From the NCBI GenBank assembly GCA_015491615.1, contig WFVN01000011.1:1-41012 (forward strand): DNA of 41,012 nucleotides. The letters are read 5' to 3'. The DNA is from Gammaproteobacteria bacterium. Its GTDB lineage: Bacteria > Pseudomonadota > Gammaproteobacteria > S012-40. A program made the position numbers and the translations under genes. Below the pieces are notes generated by a model. That model was given only the letters and a program-made list of their open reading frames with translations. It had not been told where the DNA came from and did not search any database. Positions 23,167 to 31,662 of the stretch are shown here, in pieces; position 1 is the first letter of the stretch, and each line of letters starts with the position of its first letter.

Positions 23167-25790
23167 TGCGTTCCGACCCTGCCCCTTCGCGCGGGTCGTC
23201 TTACCTGCTCTTCGCTTATTTTCTCTCTGGCTCGGCAGCTCTGGGATATCAGATTCTTTGGGCCCGTTGGTTGAGTCTTCAATTCGGGGTGAGCAACCTC
23301 GGTGTGTTGTTGGCCGTGGTGGCTTTCCTGTTGGGTCTGGGTCTGGGTAGTGCTTGGGGGCTGCGGCGCATCTGGGACCCTCGGTCCGGTTTGAGAGCGT
23401 TCGTTTTCGTCGAATTGGGTGTTGCCGCTTACATGTTGATGGCTCCGATGGTTGCGGCCGGGGTTTATCCCATCATCGCCGATTTGGCGAAGGGATCGGA
23501 CTTGGGTCAATGGCTTTTCATCCAAGGGGGCGTGGCCGTGGTCATGCTCACTTTGCCGGCATTGGCCTTGGGGTATGCCTTCACGGCGTTGGTGCAGGGT
23601 TGGCGTGCTGAAGGTGCGGAATTGCACCGCCTGTATGGTTGGAACACCTTGGGCGGGGTGGTGGGTGCTTTGGCGCCTTTGATCGTCCTGCCGACTTTGG
23701 GGTGGCATGCCAGTCTTTGGGTGTTTGCCGGAATTGGGCTGATGGCCGCGGTCGTAGGGGCGTGGATGCTGCGGGGCCTGCCTTTGGGAGCGGAGCGTTC
23801 AGTGGTGTCGAGCGCAAGGGGACGGTTGGATGTGCGCCCTTTGGGGTGGTACGGCTTGGTGGGGGTGGGAGCGATCATGCTGGAGATCGCCTGGGCACGG
23901 CTGTTCGGCCTCGTCTTTCTGCGCACTGAATACGTGATGGGGGTGATTTTGGCTGTTTACTTGGCGGGCATTGGCCTTGGAAGCCTGGCCGCCATGCGAT
24001 TGCGAGGCGCGGTATGGTTGTCGGTGCTACCTCTCGGGGTGGCGGCAGCAGCGCTGGGAAGTTTGGCGTCGGTGGGGATGCTCGGTGCCTGGGTCGAGGG
24101 GCGCACGTGGTCTGGCCTGTTGCAAGCGGTGGTGGCACAGGGGGTGGTGTTGTTCGTGGTCATGGTGCCGGTGACTTTCATTCTGGGATTGTGGCTGCCC
24201 CTGTTGGCGCGTCGCATGGGTGACGATAGGCGCGCCGGTCCGGCCTTGTACGCGGCGAACAGCGTCGGTGGGGCTATTGGGGCGCTGTTGGCGGGCCTCT
24301 TGGTGGTGCCATGGGCGGGTACCACGGCGGCTGGGGTGGTGGCGGCGGGGGTGTTGTTGGCGGCTGGTCTGGCTTTGGCGCCACAGCGGTGGGCCTGGGT
24401 GGCGGCACTGCCGTTGCCAGCTTTGGCTGTACCGCTGTGGTCCATGCCCGAGCCGGCCGAGCTGTTGCCGCGCACCTACCAGGGGGCTCGGACCCTGCTG
24501 ACCTATGAGGATGCGGTGAGTATCACTCATGTGGTTTCTCAGCCTTCCGGTGAACGCTTGTTGCTGTCGGATCTTCAGCGCATGGATGCGTCCACCGAGC
24601 CCCAAGCGGTGGCTGGGCAACGCAATCAGGTGCGTTTGCCCCTGCTGTTGCATCCGGCGCCGAAACGCGTTCTGTTGCTTGGATTGGGGACGGGAATCTC
24701 CGCTTCGGCCGCCCTGGCGCTGCCCGATGTCCGGGTGACGGCGGTGGAACTCTCACGCGGGGCCATCGAGGCTGCTGATCGGTTGTTCTCCCAAGCGAAT
24801 CTAGGCGTGATGCAATACCTTCAGGTCGTGAACGATGACGTGCGCCATTTTCTCTTGGCCGACGACGATCGCTATGACGTGATCGTCGGGGATCTGTTCC
24901 ACCCGGATCTGGTCGGGCGCAGTGCCTTGTTGAGCGTGCAGCAGTTTCGCCGCGTGCGAGAACGCTTGGCTCCGGGTGGGGTGTTCGTTCAGTGGCTCAC
25001 TCTCAATCAGTTCGATACTGAGAGTCTACAGACGGTGCTGCGCTCCTTCGCCCGGGTTTTCCCCGATGGGCGCCTGTTCCTGGACGGTTTCCGCCTCGCC
25101 CTGATGGGCGGGCGCCAAGCGCCCCTCCCGGCGGTGGCGATGGCCGTGCACGAGCGGGATCTGGATCCGCGCCGCTTCGCTTTCCTCACCGGTGGCGAGG
25201 GGCGTTGGACCTGGCTGGGCCGATACTGGGGGACGGTGGCGGACCTGCCCCCGGGGCCGGTGCAGGACGAATGGGCGCCGCGCATCGAATATCAGCTCCC
25301 GCGGGCCCGTTTCGCTGGCCAAGTGGACGTGCGCGCCAACCTCGCTTGGCTGCAGGAGCGCCGACCGGGTGCGGCCCAGGCGGCCACGGCCTTGGGGGTG
25401 AAAGAGGCTTCACGATTCATGCGCGCCTATCGGGCCACCGACCTGGCATTGCGAGGGTTCCTGGCTGCCCTGTCCGAGGATCCCGCCAGCGATCGCTGGA
25501 TACGCCTCGCCTATGAGACCAACCCCGATGATCGTTGGGTCGCCACGGCCTACGCTCAGCGTTTGTTGGACACCCTGCCGCAGGCGCGCAGGCGTGGGTT
25601 GGACGAGGCCCGCGCGTTGGATCGCATTCTGGCGGTGCGTGCCGATTTTGTGCCCGCTCTCCAGCGGCGCTTGGCATTGGCCCAGGAACGGGGGGAGCGT
25701 GACCTGGTCCAATCCCTCGCTGCACGAATTCGTGTCCTCGACCCTTATGGGGCGGCCTCAAGGGCGGTTCAGGTCCCTATGCTAGACTGA
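23166..25790 (+). CDS. Fused MFS-type membrane / spermidine-synthase-like protein
   Basis: 874 aa. The first 450 residues or so form a 12-14-helix transporter-like bundle (SGSAALGYQILWARWLSLQF at the start, typical of fused MFS/spermidine synthases). From about 460 comes a Rossmann domain: VLLLGLGTGISASAAL, VTAVELSRGAIEAA, VNDDVRHFL and YDVIVGDLFHP, matching the SAM or decarboxy-SAM fold. The last 120 residues are helical and TPR-like. The aspartates that hold putrescine in true spermidine synthase are not obvious, so it may be a modification enzyme instead. It is coupled to the previous gene, which places it in the respiratory unit. Its GC content is higher than that of the genes before it. 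Confidence 0.82.
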   Translation: MRSDPAPSRGSSYLLFAYFLSGSAALGYQILWARWLSLQFGVSNLGVLLAVVAFLLGLGLGSAWGLRRIWDPRSGLRAFVFVELGVAAYMLMAPMVAAGVYPIIADLAKGSDLGQWLFIQGGVAVVMLTLPALALGYAFTALVQGWRAEGAELHRLYGWNTLGGVVGALAPLIVLPTLGWHASLWVFAGIGLMAAVVGAWMLRGLPLGAERSVVSSARGRLDVRPLGWYGLVGVGAIMLEIAWARLFGLVFLRTEYVMGVILAVYLAGIGLGSLAAMRLRGAVWLSVLPLGVAAAALGSLASVGMLGAWVEGRTWSGLLQAVVAQGVVLFVVMVPVTFILGLWLPLLARRMGDDRRAGPALYAANSVGGAIGALLAGLLVVPWAGTTAAGVVAAGVLLAAGLALAPQRWAWVAALPLPALAVPLWSMPEPAELLPRTYQGARTLLTYEDAVSITHVVSQPSGERLLLSDLQRMDASTEPQAVAGQRNQVRLPLLLHPAPKRVLLLGLGTGISASAALALPDVRVTAVELSRGAIEAADRLFSQANLGVMQYLQVVNDDVRHFLLADDDRYDVIVGDLFHPDLVGRSALLSVQQFRRVRERLAPGGVFVQWLTLNQFDTESLQTVLRSFARVFPDGRLFLDGFRLALMGGRQAPLPAVAMAVHERDLDPRRFAFLTGGEGRWTWLGRYWGTVADLPPGPVQDEWAPRIEYQLPRARFAGQVDVRANLAWLQERRPGAAQAATALGVKEASRFMRAYRATDLALRGFLAALSEDPASDRWIRLAYETNPDDRWVATAYAQRLLDTLPQARRRGLDEARALDRILAVRADFVPALQRRLALAQERGERDLVQSLAARIRVLDPYGAASRAVQVPMLD

Positions 25791-25795
25791 CGGCC

Positions 25796-27124
25796 ATGTC
25801 CAAGGTCCAATCGGTGTTCAGGATCCAGCCGGCGAAGGGCAACGCGCTGCGCACCCACCGCCTGCATCGGATGCGCCGTGCCACTCAATTAGGCACTTTG
25901 TTGCTCCTGGTGCTCATTCCTGTCAGCGGTCTCTTCCGCATCGACCCGGTGGACGGTGCCTTTGTCGTCCTCGACCGGCAGATCTGGTTCTCCGATTTTT
26001 TCATCGTCGTCGGTCTTTGGTTGGCGATGGCAAGCGGGTTGGTGATTACTTACTCCATGTTGGGGATGGTGTTCTGCGGCTGGGCCTGTCCGCAGAATAC
26101 CCTTTCCGAGTGGGCCAACGAAATGACCCATCGGTGGCTGGGGCGCCGGGCCGAGGTGACCCTGGACGGTGCCAAGATGGACGTGGCCCAGCGCAAGAAC
26201 ACCCCCCTCAATTGGGTCATCTTGGGGGCCTTGTACTGGGGGGTGTCGATGTTGCTCGCCCTTATCCCCCTATTCTATTTCTATCCCCCGGACGTGGTAT
26301 GGTCTTTCGTCACCTTCCGTGAGGACGAGCGTCTCGCCGGTTCGCTCCACTACATCTATTTCGTCTTCACTCTCATCATTTTCTTGAACATCGCTTTCAT
26401 TCGGCACTTCATGTGCCGGTTCATGTGCATCTACAAAATCTGGCAACACGGTTTCAAGACCAAGGACACTCTCCACATCGCCTATGACGCTTCGCGCAAG
26501 GCCGATTGCGAAAAGTGCAGCAAATTGTGCGAAGCGCAATGTTTCTTGGGGTTGGACCCCAAGAACACTGAGACCTACGATGCCTGTATCAACTGCGGTG
26601 AATGTATCGTCGCTTGCGATGCCGTCCATGCCAAGAAGGGAGAGCCTGGGCTGCTGCGTTTCGAGGTGGGCGAACGACAGTCGGCCCGCTTGGCCGCTTT
26701 TCGCACCAACCTGGGAAGTTTCGTCGGTCGGGTCCGCTGGACCATTCCCTTCACCGCGCTCGGCATCGGGATGTTCGTTTGGGGCCTCTACACCTACGAG
26801 CCAGAGCGCCTCACCGTCTATCAGGACGCGGAGGCAGGGCGTCAGGTGCACGACCGCTATCGGATCAACGTTGCCCACAAGCTGTACCGACCGGCGGAGG
26901 TGACGCTGGCCGTGGAGGGCCTGCCGGAGGGGAGTTATCGGCTCGAGCGTGACAGGATCTTTTTCCAGTCCACCGGTCGTGTCGATGTGCGTCTCTATCT
27001 CACGTCCCGGTTGGAGCCGGGCGTGCACACGTTTCTGGTCCGGGCGCGTTCCAGTGAAGGCTGGTCGGACGCGTTCCGGGTTCGTCATTTCGTCGCCGCT
27101 GGCGACGTGCAACAGGAGGGGTGA
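25796..27124 (+). CDS. ccoG: CcoG/FixG-type membrane ferredoxin, oxidase assembly
   Basis: 442 aa. CcoG reduces copper for the CuB site during cbb3 assembly. Visible: N-terminal helices, CGWACPQNTLSEW (about 95-107), further helices, a double 4Fe-4S region at about 240-280, one more helix and an Ig-like C-terminal domain. The first iron-sulfur motif reads CEKCSKLCEAQC (Cx2Cx3Cx3C), one residue longer than the usual Cx2Cx2Cx3CP, and lacks the proline; the second is CINCGECIVAC, which is normal. The gene starts 5 bases after the fused synthase gene. ccoI and ccoH were not found in the window. Confidence 0.9.
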   Translation: MSKVQSVFRIQPAKGNALRTHRLHRMRRATQLGTLLLLVLIPVSGLFRIDPVDGAFVVLDRQIWFSDFFIVVGLWLAMASGLVITYSMLGMVFCGWACPQNTLSEWANEMTHRWLGRRAEVTLDGAKMDVAQRKNTPLNWVILGALYWGVSMLLALIPLFYFYPPDVVWSFVTFREDERLAGSLHYIYFVFTLIIFLNIAFIRHFMCRFMCIYKIWQHGFKTKDTLHIAYDASRKADCEKCSKLCEAQCFLGLDPKNTETYDACINCGECIVACDAVHAKKGEPGLLRFEVGERQSARLAAFRTNLGSFVGRVRWTIPFTALGIGMFVWGLYTYEPERLTVYQDAEAGRQVHDRYRINVAHKLYRPAEVTLAVEGLPEGSYRLERDRIFFQSTGRVDVRLYLTSRLEPGVHTFLVRARSSEGWSDAFRVRHFVAAGDVQQEG

Positions 27125-27127
27125 GCC

Positions 27128-27565
27128 ATGAAGGTACCCGATCCGACCGAATACAACCGTTCCGTCAAGCCCGTCGAAGGTAGTGAATGGGGCAAGGTGC
27201 CGGAAGACAACTTCGGTTACGAATCCGACGAGGAACGCCGTAACAAACGAGGCCTGGAGGATTGGGAGCTCGTCGAGTACATACCCGAATCGCAAAGACG
27301 GGTGCCCCCCTGGTTTCTCGCCGTGGTGGCGGTGGTCCTATTGGTGGCCGTGGGGCTGAGCTTTCCCTTCTGGGGTGACCGTCCGGGCTACGAGCGTGAC
27401 TGGGTGAACTGGGGTTTCGGAGCCGCCCTGTTGTACATCGTCGTGGCGGCGTCTTTCGTCTATTTCATGGTCAATCTCTACGGCTCCAAGCTGGCCGGTC
27501 GCCTCGATTCGGACAAGGCCAAGGAGGGCCGGGACGACCAGGATGAAAAGGGCGAAAAGCCTTGA
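27128..27565 (+). CDS. Two-helix membrane protein related to the 19036 gene product
   Basis: 145 aa. A polar N-terminal region of 58 residues precedes a helix (about 62-80) ending FPFWGDRP, then a second helix (about 96-116) and a charged tail (KAKEGRDDQDEKGEK). The FP[L/F]WG[H/D]RP motif and the preceding VP-rich helix are shared with the 210-aa protein of the oxidase unit, which has a longer domain between its helices. The function is unknown; a subunit-like or assembly role is inferred from location between ccoG and a cytochrome gene. Confidence 0.65.
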   Translation: MKVPDPTEYNRSVKPVEGSEWGKVPEDNFGYESDEERRNKRGLEDWELVEYIPESQRRVPPWFLAVVAVVLLVAVGLSFPFWGDRPGYERDWVNWGFGAALLYIVVAASFVYFMVNLYGSKLAGRLDSDKAKEGRDDQDEKGEKP

Positions 27566-27861
27566 TCGATCGAGTTTTGCCCTTGAGCTTGGCCTTCGTG
27601 GTGACTGCTTGCCAGCCGGCGCAGGCACCGCCACGCCAACCCCTGCCGGACGCTGATTCTCCCGAGGCACGCCTGGTGGCGGAGCGTTGCGGTCAGTGTC
27701 ATGCGCCCCCGGCCCCCTCGCGTCACAGCGCCGAGGAATGGCCCTCGGTGGTGGAGCGTATGCGGGTGCACATGGTGCGCCAAGCGAATCAGATCTTGAG
27801 CGATGAGGAAACGCGCATCGTGCTGGATTACCTCATGAAACACGCGAGGACCGAATCATGA
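27562..27861 (+). CDS. Small lipoprotein cytochrome c
   Basis: 99 aa. The TTG start overlaps the previous stop (TTGA); no ATG is available. The signal peptide ends in VTAC (Cys17), a likely lipobox that anchors it to a membrane by lipid. The haem site is CGQCH (43-47). A methionine in RMRVHMVRQANQILSDEE, followed by the usual C-terminal helix, is the probable sixth ligand. It resembles short sulfite- or thiosulfate-type monohaem cytochromes only in size. It is the last cytochrome of the cluster. Confidence 0.8.
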   Translation: MIDRVLPLSLAFVVTACQPAQAPPRQPLPDADSPEARLVAERCGQCHAPPAPSRHSAEEWPSVVERMRVHMVRQANQILSDEETRIVLDYLMKHARTES

Positions 27862-28256
27862 AAGCCTTGACCGTCATTTGGCTGTTGACCGTCGCCCTGT
27901 TGGTTGCCTGTGGGAACGGTCGCGGTACTCTCCCGGCGCAGAAGTGGGGGGAAAACATCGTCCAGGTGGAGGTGCGTCCCTCGACACCGCGGGTGGGGAT
28001 GAACGAGTTCCTGGTGGTGGTGAGCGATGCGCGCCGTCGTCCGGTACACGATCTCATCGTTTCCCTTCGTGCCGGCGACGACCAGAAATGGCGCCAGGCC
28101 ATCCAAGATGGGCGCACCGGAGTCTATCGTCGTGCTGTGCGTGTGGACGACCCGCGTACTCAGATCCTGCAGGTGAAACTCCAGCGCCGCAACGGCGAGG
28201 AGACCCTCTTGCGCTTCCCCATCGCCGCCGCCTTCGAGGGCCCCTCAGGTGGATAG
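27858..28256 (+). CDS. Lipoprotein with FixH/YtkA-like beta domain
   Basis: 132 aa. The signal peptide ends LLVAC (Cys15, lipobox). The mature part has an Ig-like pattern: GENIVQVEVRPSTPRVGMNEFLVVVSDA..RPVHDLIVSLR, GRTGVYRRAVRVDDP, QVKLQRRNGEE, which resembles YtkA/FixH-type domains. FixH/CcoH proteins assist cbb3 assembly, but this one is a lipoprotein and not a helix-anchored CcoH, so homology is only suggested. It overlaps the small cytochrome gene by 4 bases and converges on the GGDEF gene with a 12-base overlap. Confidence 0.65.
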   Translation: MKALTVIWLLTVALLVACGNGRGTLPAQKWGENIVQVEVRPSTPRVGMNEFLVVVSDARRRPVHDLIVSLRAGDDQKWRQAIQDGRTGVYRRAVRVDDPRTQILQVKLQRRNGEETLLRFPIAAAFEGPSGG

Positions 28257-29465
28257 GCGGTTGCGTCCTTTCTGTTTGGCCCGGTAGAGGGCCTGGTCGG
28301 CGGCCTTGATGACCGTCTCCGGGTCGCTTCCCGGTTCCGATTCGGCCATCCCGATGCTGATGGTCACGTGCACTTGTTTCACCGGCCCGCCCGGAGGCTG
28401 TGGGCGTCTGGGTTTTTTGTTGGGCCGGTCTTTCCCGCGCAGGATCATGTGCGAGTTGTCCACTGCCTCACGGACGTTGGAAAGAAAAGGGAAGGCCTGT
28501 TTGATGCCCTTGTTGGGGAAGATGATGGAGAACTCCTCCCCACCGTAGCGGAAGGCCTTGCCGCCGCCCCCCACCTGGCGGATCTTCGATGCCACCATCT
28601 TTAGGACTTGGTCTCCCACGTCGTGGCCGTAGGTGTCGTTGAAGGCCTTGAAGTGGTCCACGTCCACCATCGCCACTGTGTACTGCCCACGCAAGCGGCG
28701 TAGCGTTTCGTTGAGCGCCCGTCGCCCGGGCAGATTGGTGAGTTCGTCCATGTAGGCGAGCTGGTAGGAGTGATAGGCCAGGGTGATGGCCAGGATCAGT
28801 TCGGCGGCGCCGAAGAACACCGGCCCGGCGCTGGAGACGTTGAAAAAATGGAGGGCCAGGGCCACGGCGACGAGGCTGCCGAGGCTGCCGCCGGCAAGGG
28901 CGTTGCGCCGTTGTGCCATTTGCGTCAGGGTCCATGCCAGAGCCATGGCGAGGGCGATGAGGCCGAGCTGGGGGATGGGGGTGAGTTGGGCGAGGCGCGG
29001 TTCCAGTACAACTTCGAAGGCGAGGACGGTGAAGGCCGGTCCCGGCCAGTGTTCCAATACCCAGGCGGTGGCCACCACTTGACCCAGGATCATTGCCCAA
29101 GCGAACAGGCCGTGCGGAGAAAGCAGACCGCGTTCGGCACGGCTGTTTACCCAGGCCAGGTTCAGAGGTAGCAGCACGCACAGGGCCAGGTAGACCAAGT
29201 CCCCCTCGTCGGGGGGCAGGCCCTGGGCGGTGCGATAGGACCAATAGCCCACCATCACCACCAGGGCGCCGAGCACTACCCGCTGACGATCGAAAATGAC
29301 TCCCAGGACCATCGCCGTGACACCCAGCAGGTAGGGGGCGATGGGCATGAGGTCGGCGGCCAGCCCCTGGAGGTGCCCGGCTAGGGGGAGGGCGGCGTAG
29401 GCCGCCGCCACCAGGACCAACGGGCCCATGAATTGGACGAAGCGGTTGTTCGCGACGATGGTCAC
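28245..29465 (-). CDS. Membrane-bound diguanylate cyclase (GGDEF)
   Basis: 406 aa. About seven N-terminal helices (residues 10-225) form a sensor region of unknown ligand, followed by a GGDEF domain: DELTNLPGRRALNE, AMVDVDHFKAFND, and RYGGEEFSIIF with an intact GGEEF active site, so c-di-GMP synthesis is expected. No RxxD inhibitory site precedes it. An insert of about 20 residues with basic and proline-rich sequence (KDRPNKKPRRPQPPG) interrupts the late part of the domain. The start is GTG at 29465 after GGGGG. It converges on the respiratory cluster and is probably independent of it. Confidence 0.88.
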   Translation of the reverse strand: MTIVANNRFVQFMGPLVLVAAAYAALPLAGHLQGLAADLMPIAPYLLGVTAMVLGVIFDRQRVVLGALVVMVGYWSYRTAQGLPPDEGDLVYLALCVLLPLNLAWVNSRAERGLLSPHGLFAWAMILGQVVATAWVLEHWPGPAFTVLAFEVVLEPRLAQLTPIPQLGLIALAMALAWTLTQMAQRRNALAGGSLGSLVAVALALHFFNVSSAGPVFFGAAELILAITLAYHSYQLAYMDELTNLPGRRALNETLRRLRGQYTVAMVDVDHFKAFNDTYGHDVGDQVLKMVASKIRQVGGGGKAFRYGGEEFSIIFPNKGIKQAFPFLSNVREAVDNSHMILRGKDRPNKKPRRPQPPGGPVKQVHVTISIGMAESEPGSDPETVIKAADQALYRAKQKGRNRLST

Positions 29466-29511
29466 CTGTGCCCCCGGATGATGCGGTGGGACCGCCCGGG
29501 ATGGGCGGCGC

Positions 29512-31524
29512 CTAATCTATATCGCGGAAACAGGGGGCTTCTTTAGCGATGAATTGGCGGTGCAGGATCTGGGTGCTGAGGACGAGCATGAGCAGCCACT
29601 CCTGGCGCATGCGCCGATGGTACGCGTCCGGGGTATCCGGCGGAGGAGACGTGCGCAGGGCCCGGTCCAGGCGTTCCACCTGCGCCGGGTCGAACAGGCC
29701 GGCGGCCTCCACGGTCGGGCGTTCCAGGTAGGGGGCGAGCCGTTCGCGCTGGTGTTCGGTGGCGAAGAACCAGGCGTGGATGGGGGTGTAGAAGGCCTGT
29801 TTCTTGTACTGGGTCTCCAGGGCCGGCAGGTGCGGGGTGGCTAGGCGCTTGAGCAGGTATTTCTCGTCCAGGCCGTTGAGCTTGAAGACGGGCGGCATGG
29901 CGGCGGCGAGCTCCACCAACGGGTGGTCCAGGAAGGGCACGCGCGCCTCCACCCCATGGGCCATGGACAGGCGGTCGCTCTTCCACAGGATCCAGCCGGG
30001 CAGGCGCGTCTTGGCCTCCAGGTAGAGGGAGCGGTCCAGTGGGTGGAGGCCGGCCAGGCGGGGCTTGAGGGTCTCGGCCAGGCGTTCCAGTTGCGCCACC
30101 CCGCCGGCGTCGCGCAAATCGGGGCGCAGCAAGGGCGGGGCCTCGTCGCGGAGGATTTGCCAGAAATCGTACCAGGCAGGGTAGCAGCCGTAGCGCCGCT
30201 CCACCCGGCGCTGGTTGGCGGGGCGGTGCAGGCGCAGGAGCAGGCGCATGTGCTCGGGCGGGAAGTACTGGGTGAAGTGGTTCAAGTAGAGGGCCTCGCG
30301 CGCCTGCATGTTGGGCTGTTCGTTGCCCATGAGGCGCATGGTGTCCTGGCGGAAGCAGTCGTAGCCGGCGAAGATCTCGTCCGAACCATCGCCGGTGAAG
30401 ACCACCTTGCGCCCGTCCTGCGCGGTGAGATCGGAGAGGAGGAAGTGGGGCAGGTCCACCGCTAGGCGCTGGGGTTGTTCCAGGTGGTAGAGGGTCCGCT
30501 CGAGGATGGGGACGTAGCCGCCGTCGGGGTCGGCGTGCAATTCCAGGACGCGGTTGTCCACTCCCAGATGGGCGGCGATGGCCTGGATGCGCGGGCGCTC
30601 GTCCAGATTCGGGTCATCGAAGACGATGGAATAGGTGCGCGGCGGGGCGTGCCCCGCGCGGGTGAGACAGTCGCGCAGCTTCCAGGTAACCGCCGCCGAG
30701 TCGATGCCGCCGGAGAGGTAGGCGGCGATGGGGGCCTCGCCGATGGTGTGGGAGCAGACGGCGTCCTCGAAGGCCCCGCCCAGGCGTTCCAGCCAGGCCA
30801 CCTCGTCCGCCTCGTCGGGGCGCTCGTCTTCGTTGGGGAAACGCAGGTCCCAGTACTGTGCCAGGCGCAGATCGCCCTCCGGGGCGAGGGTGAGGTGGTG
30901 GCCCGGCGGTAGCTCGCGTACGCCGCGAAAGGGGGTGTGGGGGGTGACGTTGAACTGGTGGTGGAAGTAGCCGGCGAGGGCGTCCAGGTCCCAGGCCGGT
31001 TCCACCAGGCCGGAGGCGAACAGGCCCTTCATCTCCGAGGCCAGGACCAAGGTCCGGCGGACCGCGTCCCAGTGATAGAAGAGCGGTTTGATGCCCAGGC
31101 GGTCGCGGGCCGCGAACAGGGTGCGGTCGATGCGATCGTAGATGGCGAAGGCGAACATGCCCCGCAGCCGGTGCACGCAGGCGGGTCCTTCCCGGCGGTA
31201 GAGGGCAAGGATCACCTCGGTGTCGGAGCGGGTGCGGAAGCGTTCGCCGCGGGCGGTGAGCTCACGGCGCAGCTCGGTGTAATTGTAGATCTCTCCGTTG
31301 AAGACGATGACATGGCGCCCGTGTACGTCGTGCATGGGTTGCGCGCCGCCGCGTACATCGACGATGGCCAGGCGCGTGTGGGCCAGGCCGATGCCGCCCT
31401 CGCGCCACACCCCCGACCCGTCCGGCCCGCGGTGGGCGAGGGCGCGGTTCATGCGCCGCAGCGGGTCTTCAGGTACTGCCGGGGCGTCGTGGCGGGCGTG
31501 GAAGATGGCGGCGATGCCGCACAT
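29512..31524 (-). CDS. asnB: Glutamine-hydrolysing asparagine synthetase
   Basis: 670 aa. Class-II amidotransferase: the mature N-terminal nucleophile is Cys2 in MCGIAAIF, with RLAIVD, NGEIYN and SDTEV in the glutaminase domain. The synthetase domain starts near 230 with the PP-loop AYLSGGIDSAAVTWKL, and has VFTGDGSDEIFAGY and RVPFLDHPLVELA further on. It makes asparagine, or amidates an envelope precursor in related enzymes; no exopolysaccharide or exosortase genes are nearby, so the housekeeping role is favoured. It lies 46 bases downstream of nothing related and is divergent from parA by 138 bases. Confidence 0.93.
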   Translation of the reverse strand: MCGIAAIFHARHDAPAVPEDPLRRMNRALAHRGPDGSGVWREGGIGLAHTRLAIVDVRGGAQPMHDVHGRHVIVFNGEIYNYTELRRELTARGERFRTRSDTEVILALYRREGPACVHRLRGMFAFAIYDRIDRTLFAARDRLGIKPLFYHWDAVRRTLVLASEMKGLFASGLVEPAWDLDALAGYFHHQFNVTPHTPFRGVRELPPGHHLTLAPEGDLRLAQYWDLRFPNEDERPDEADEVAWLERLGGAFEDAVCSHTIGEAPIAAYLSGGIDSAAVTWKLRDCLTRAGHAPPRTYSIVFDDPNLDERPRIQAIAAHLGVDNRVLELHADPDGGYVPILERTLYHLEQPQRLAVDLPHFLLSDLTAQDGRKVVFTGDGSDEIFAGYDCFRQDTMRLMGNEQPNMQAREALYLNHFTQYFPPEHMRLLLRLHRPANQRRVERRYGCYPAWYDFWQILRDEAPPLLRPDLRDAGGVAQLERLAETLKPRLAGLHPLDRSLYLEAKTRLPGWILWKSDRLSMAHGVEARVPFLDHPLVELAAAMPPVFKLNGLDEKYLLKRLATPHLPALETQYKKQAFYTPIHAWFFATEHQRERLAPYLERPTVEAAGLFDPAQVERLDRALRTSPPPDTPDAYHRRMRQEWLLMLVLSTQILHRQFIAKEAPCFRDID

Positions 31525-31662
31525 GGCAGAACCTCAAAGATTAAAGATTTACACACCCGGGTCGAGAAGAGTGCTAGAGGGCGTGCATGCGTACTTCGGA
31601 ATTTGCGTCGCCCGAGGGACGGGGTCAAGCCCCCTCGAGTTTGCGAAACAAGGGAGAGCGGG

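Noticed and set aside
30937..31662. Upstream extension of the ParA frame over asnB
   Set aside because: Residues before the ParA start are antisense to asnB and low-complexity; the real start at 31663 has a good ribosome site.
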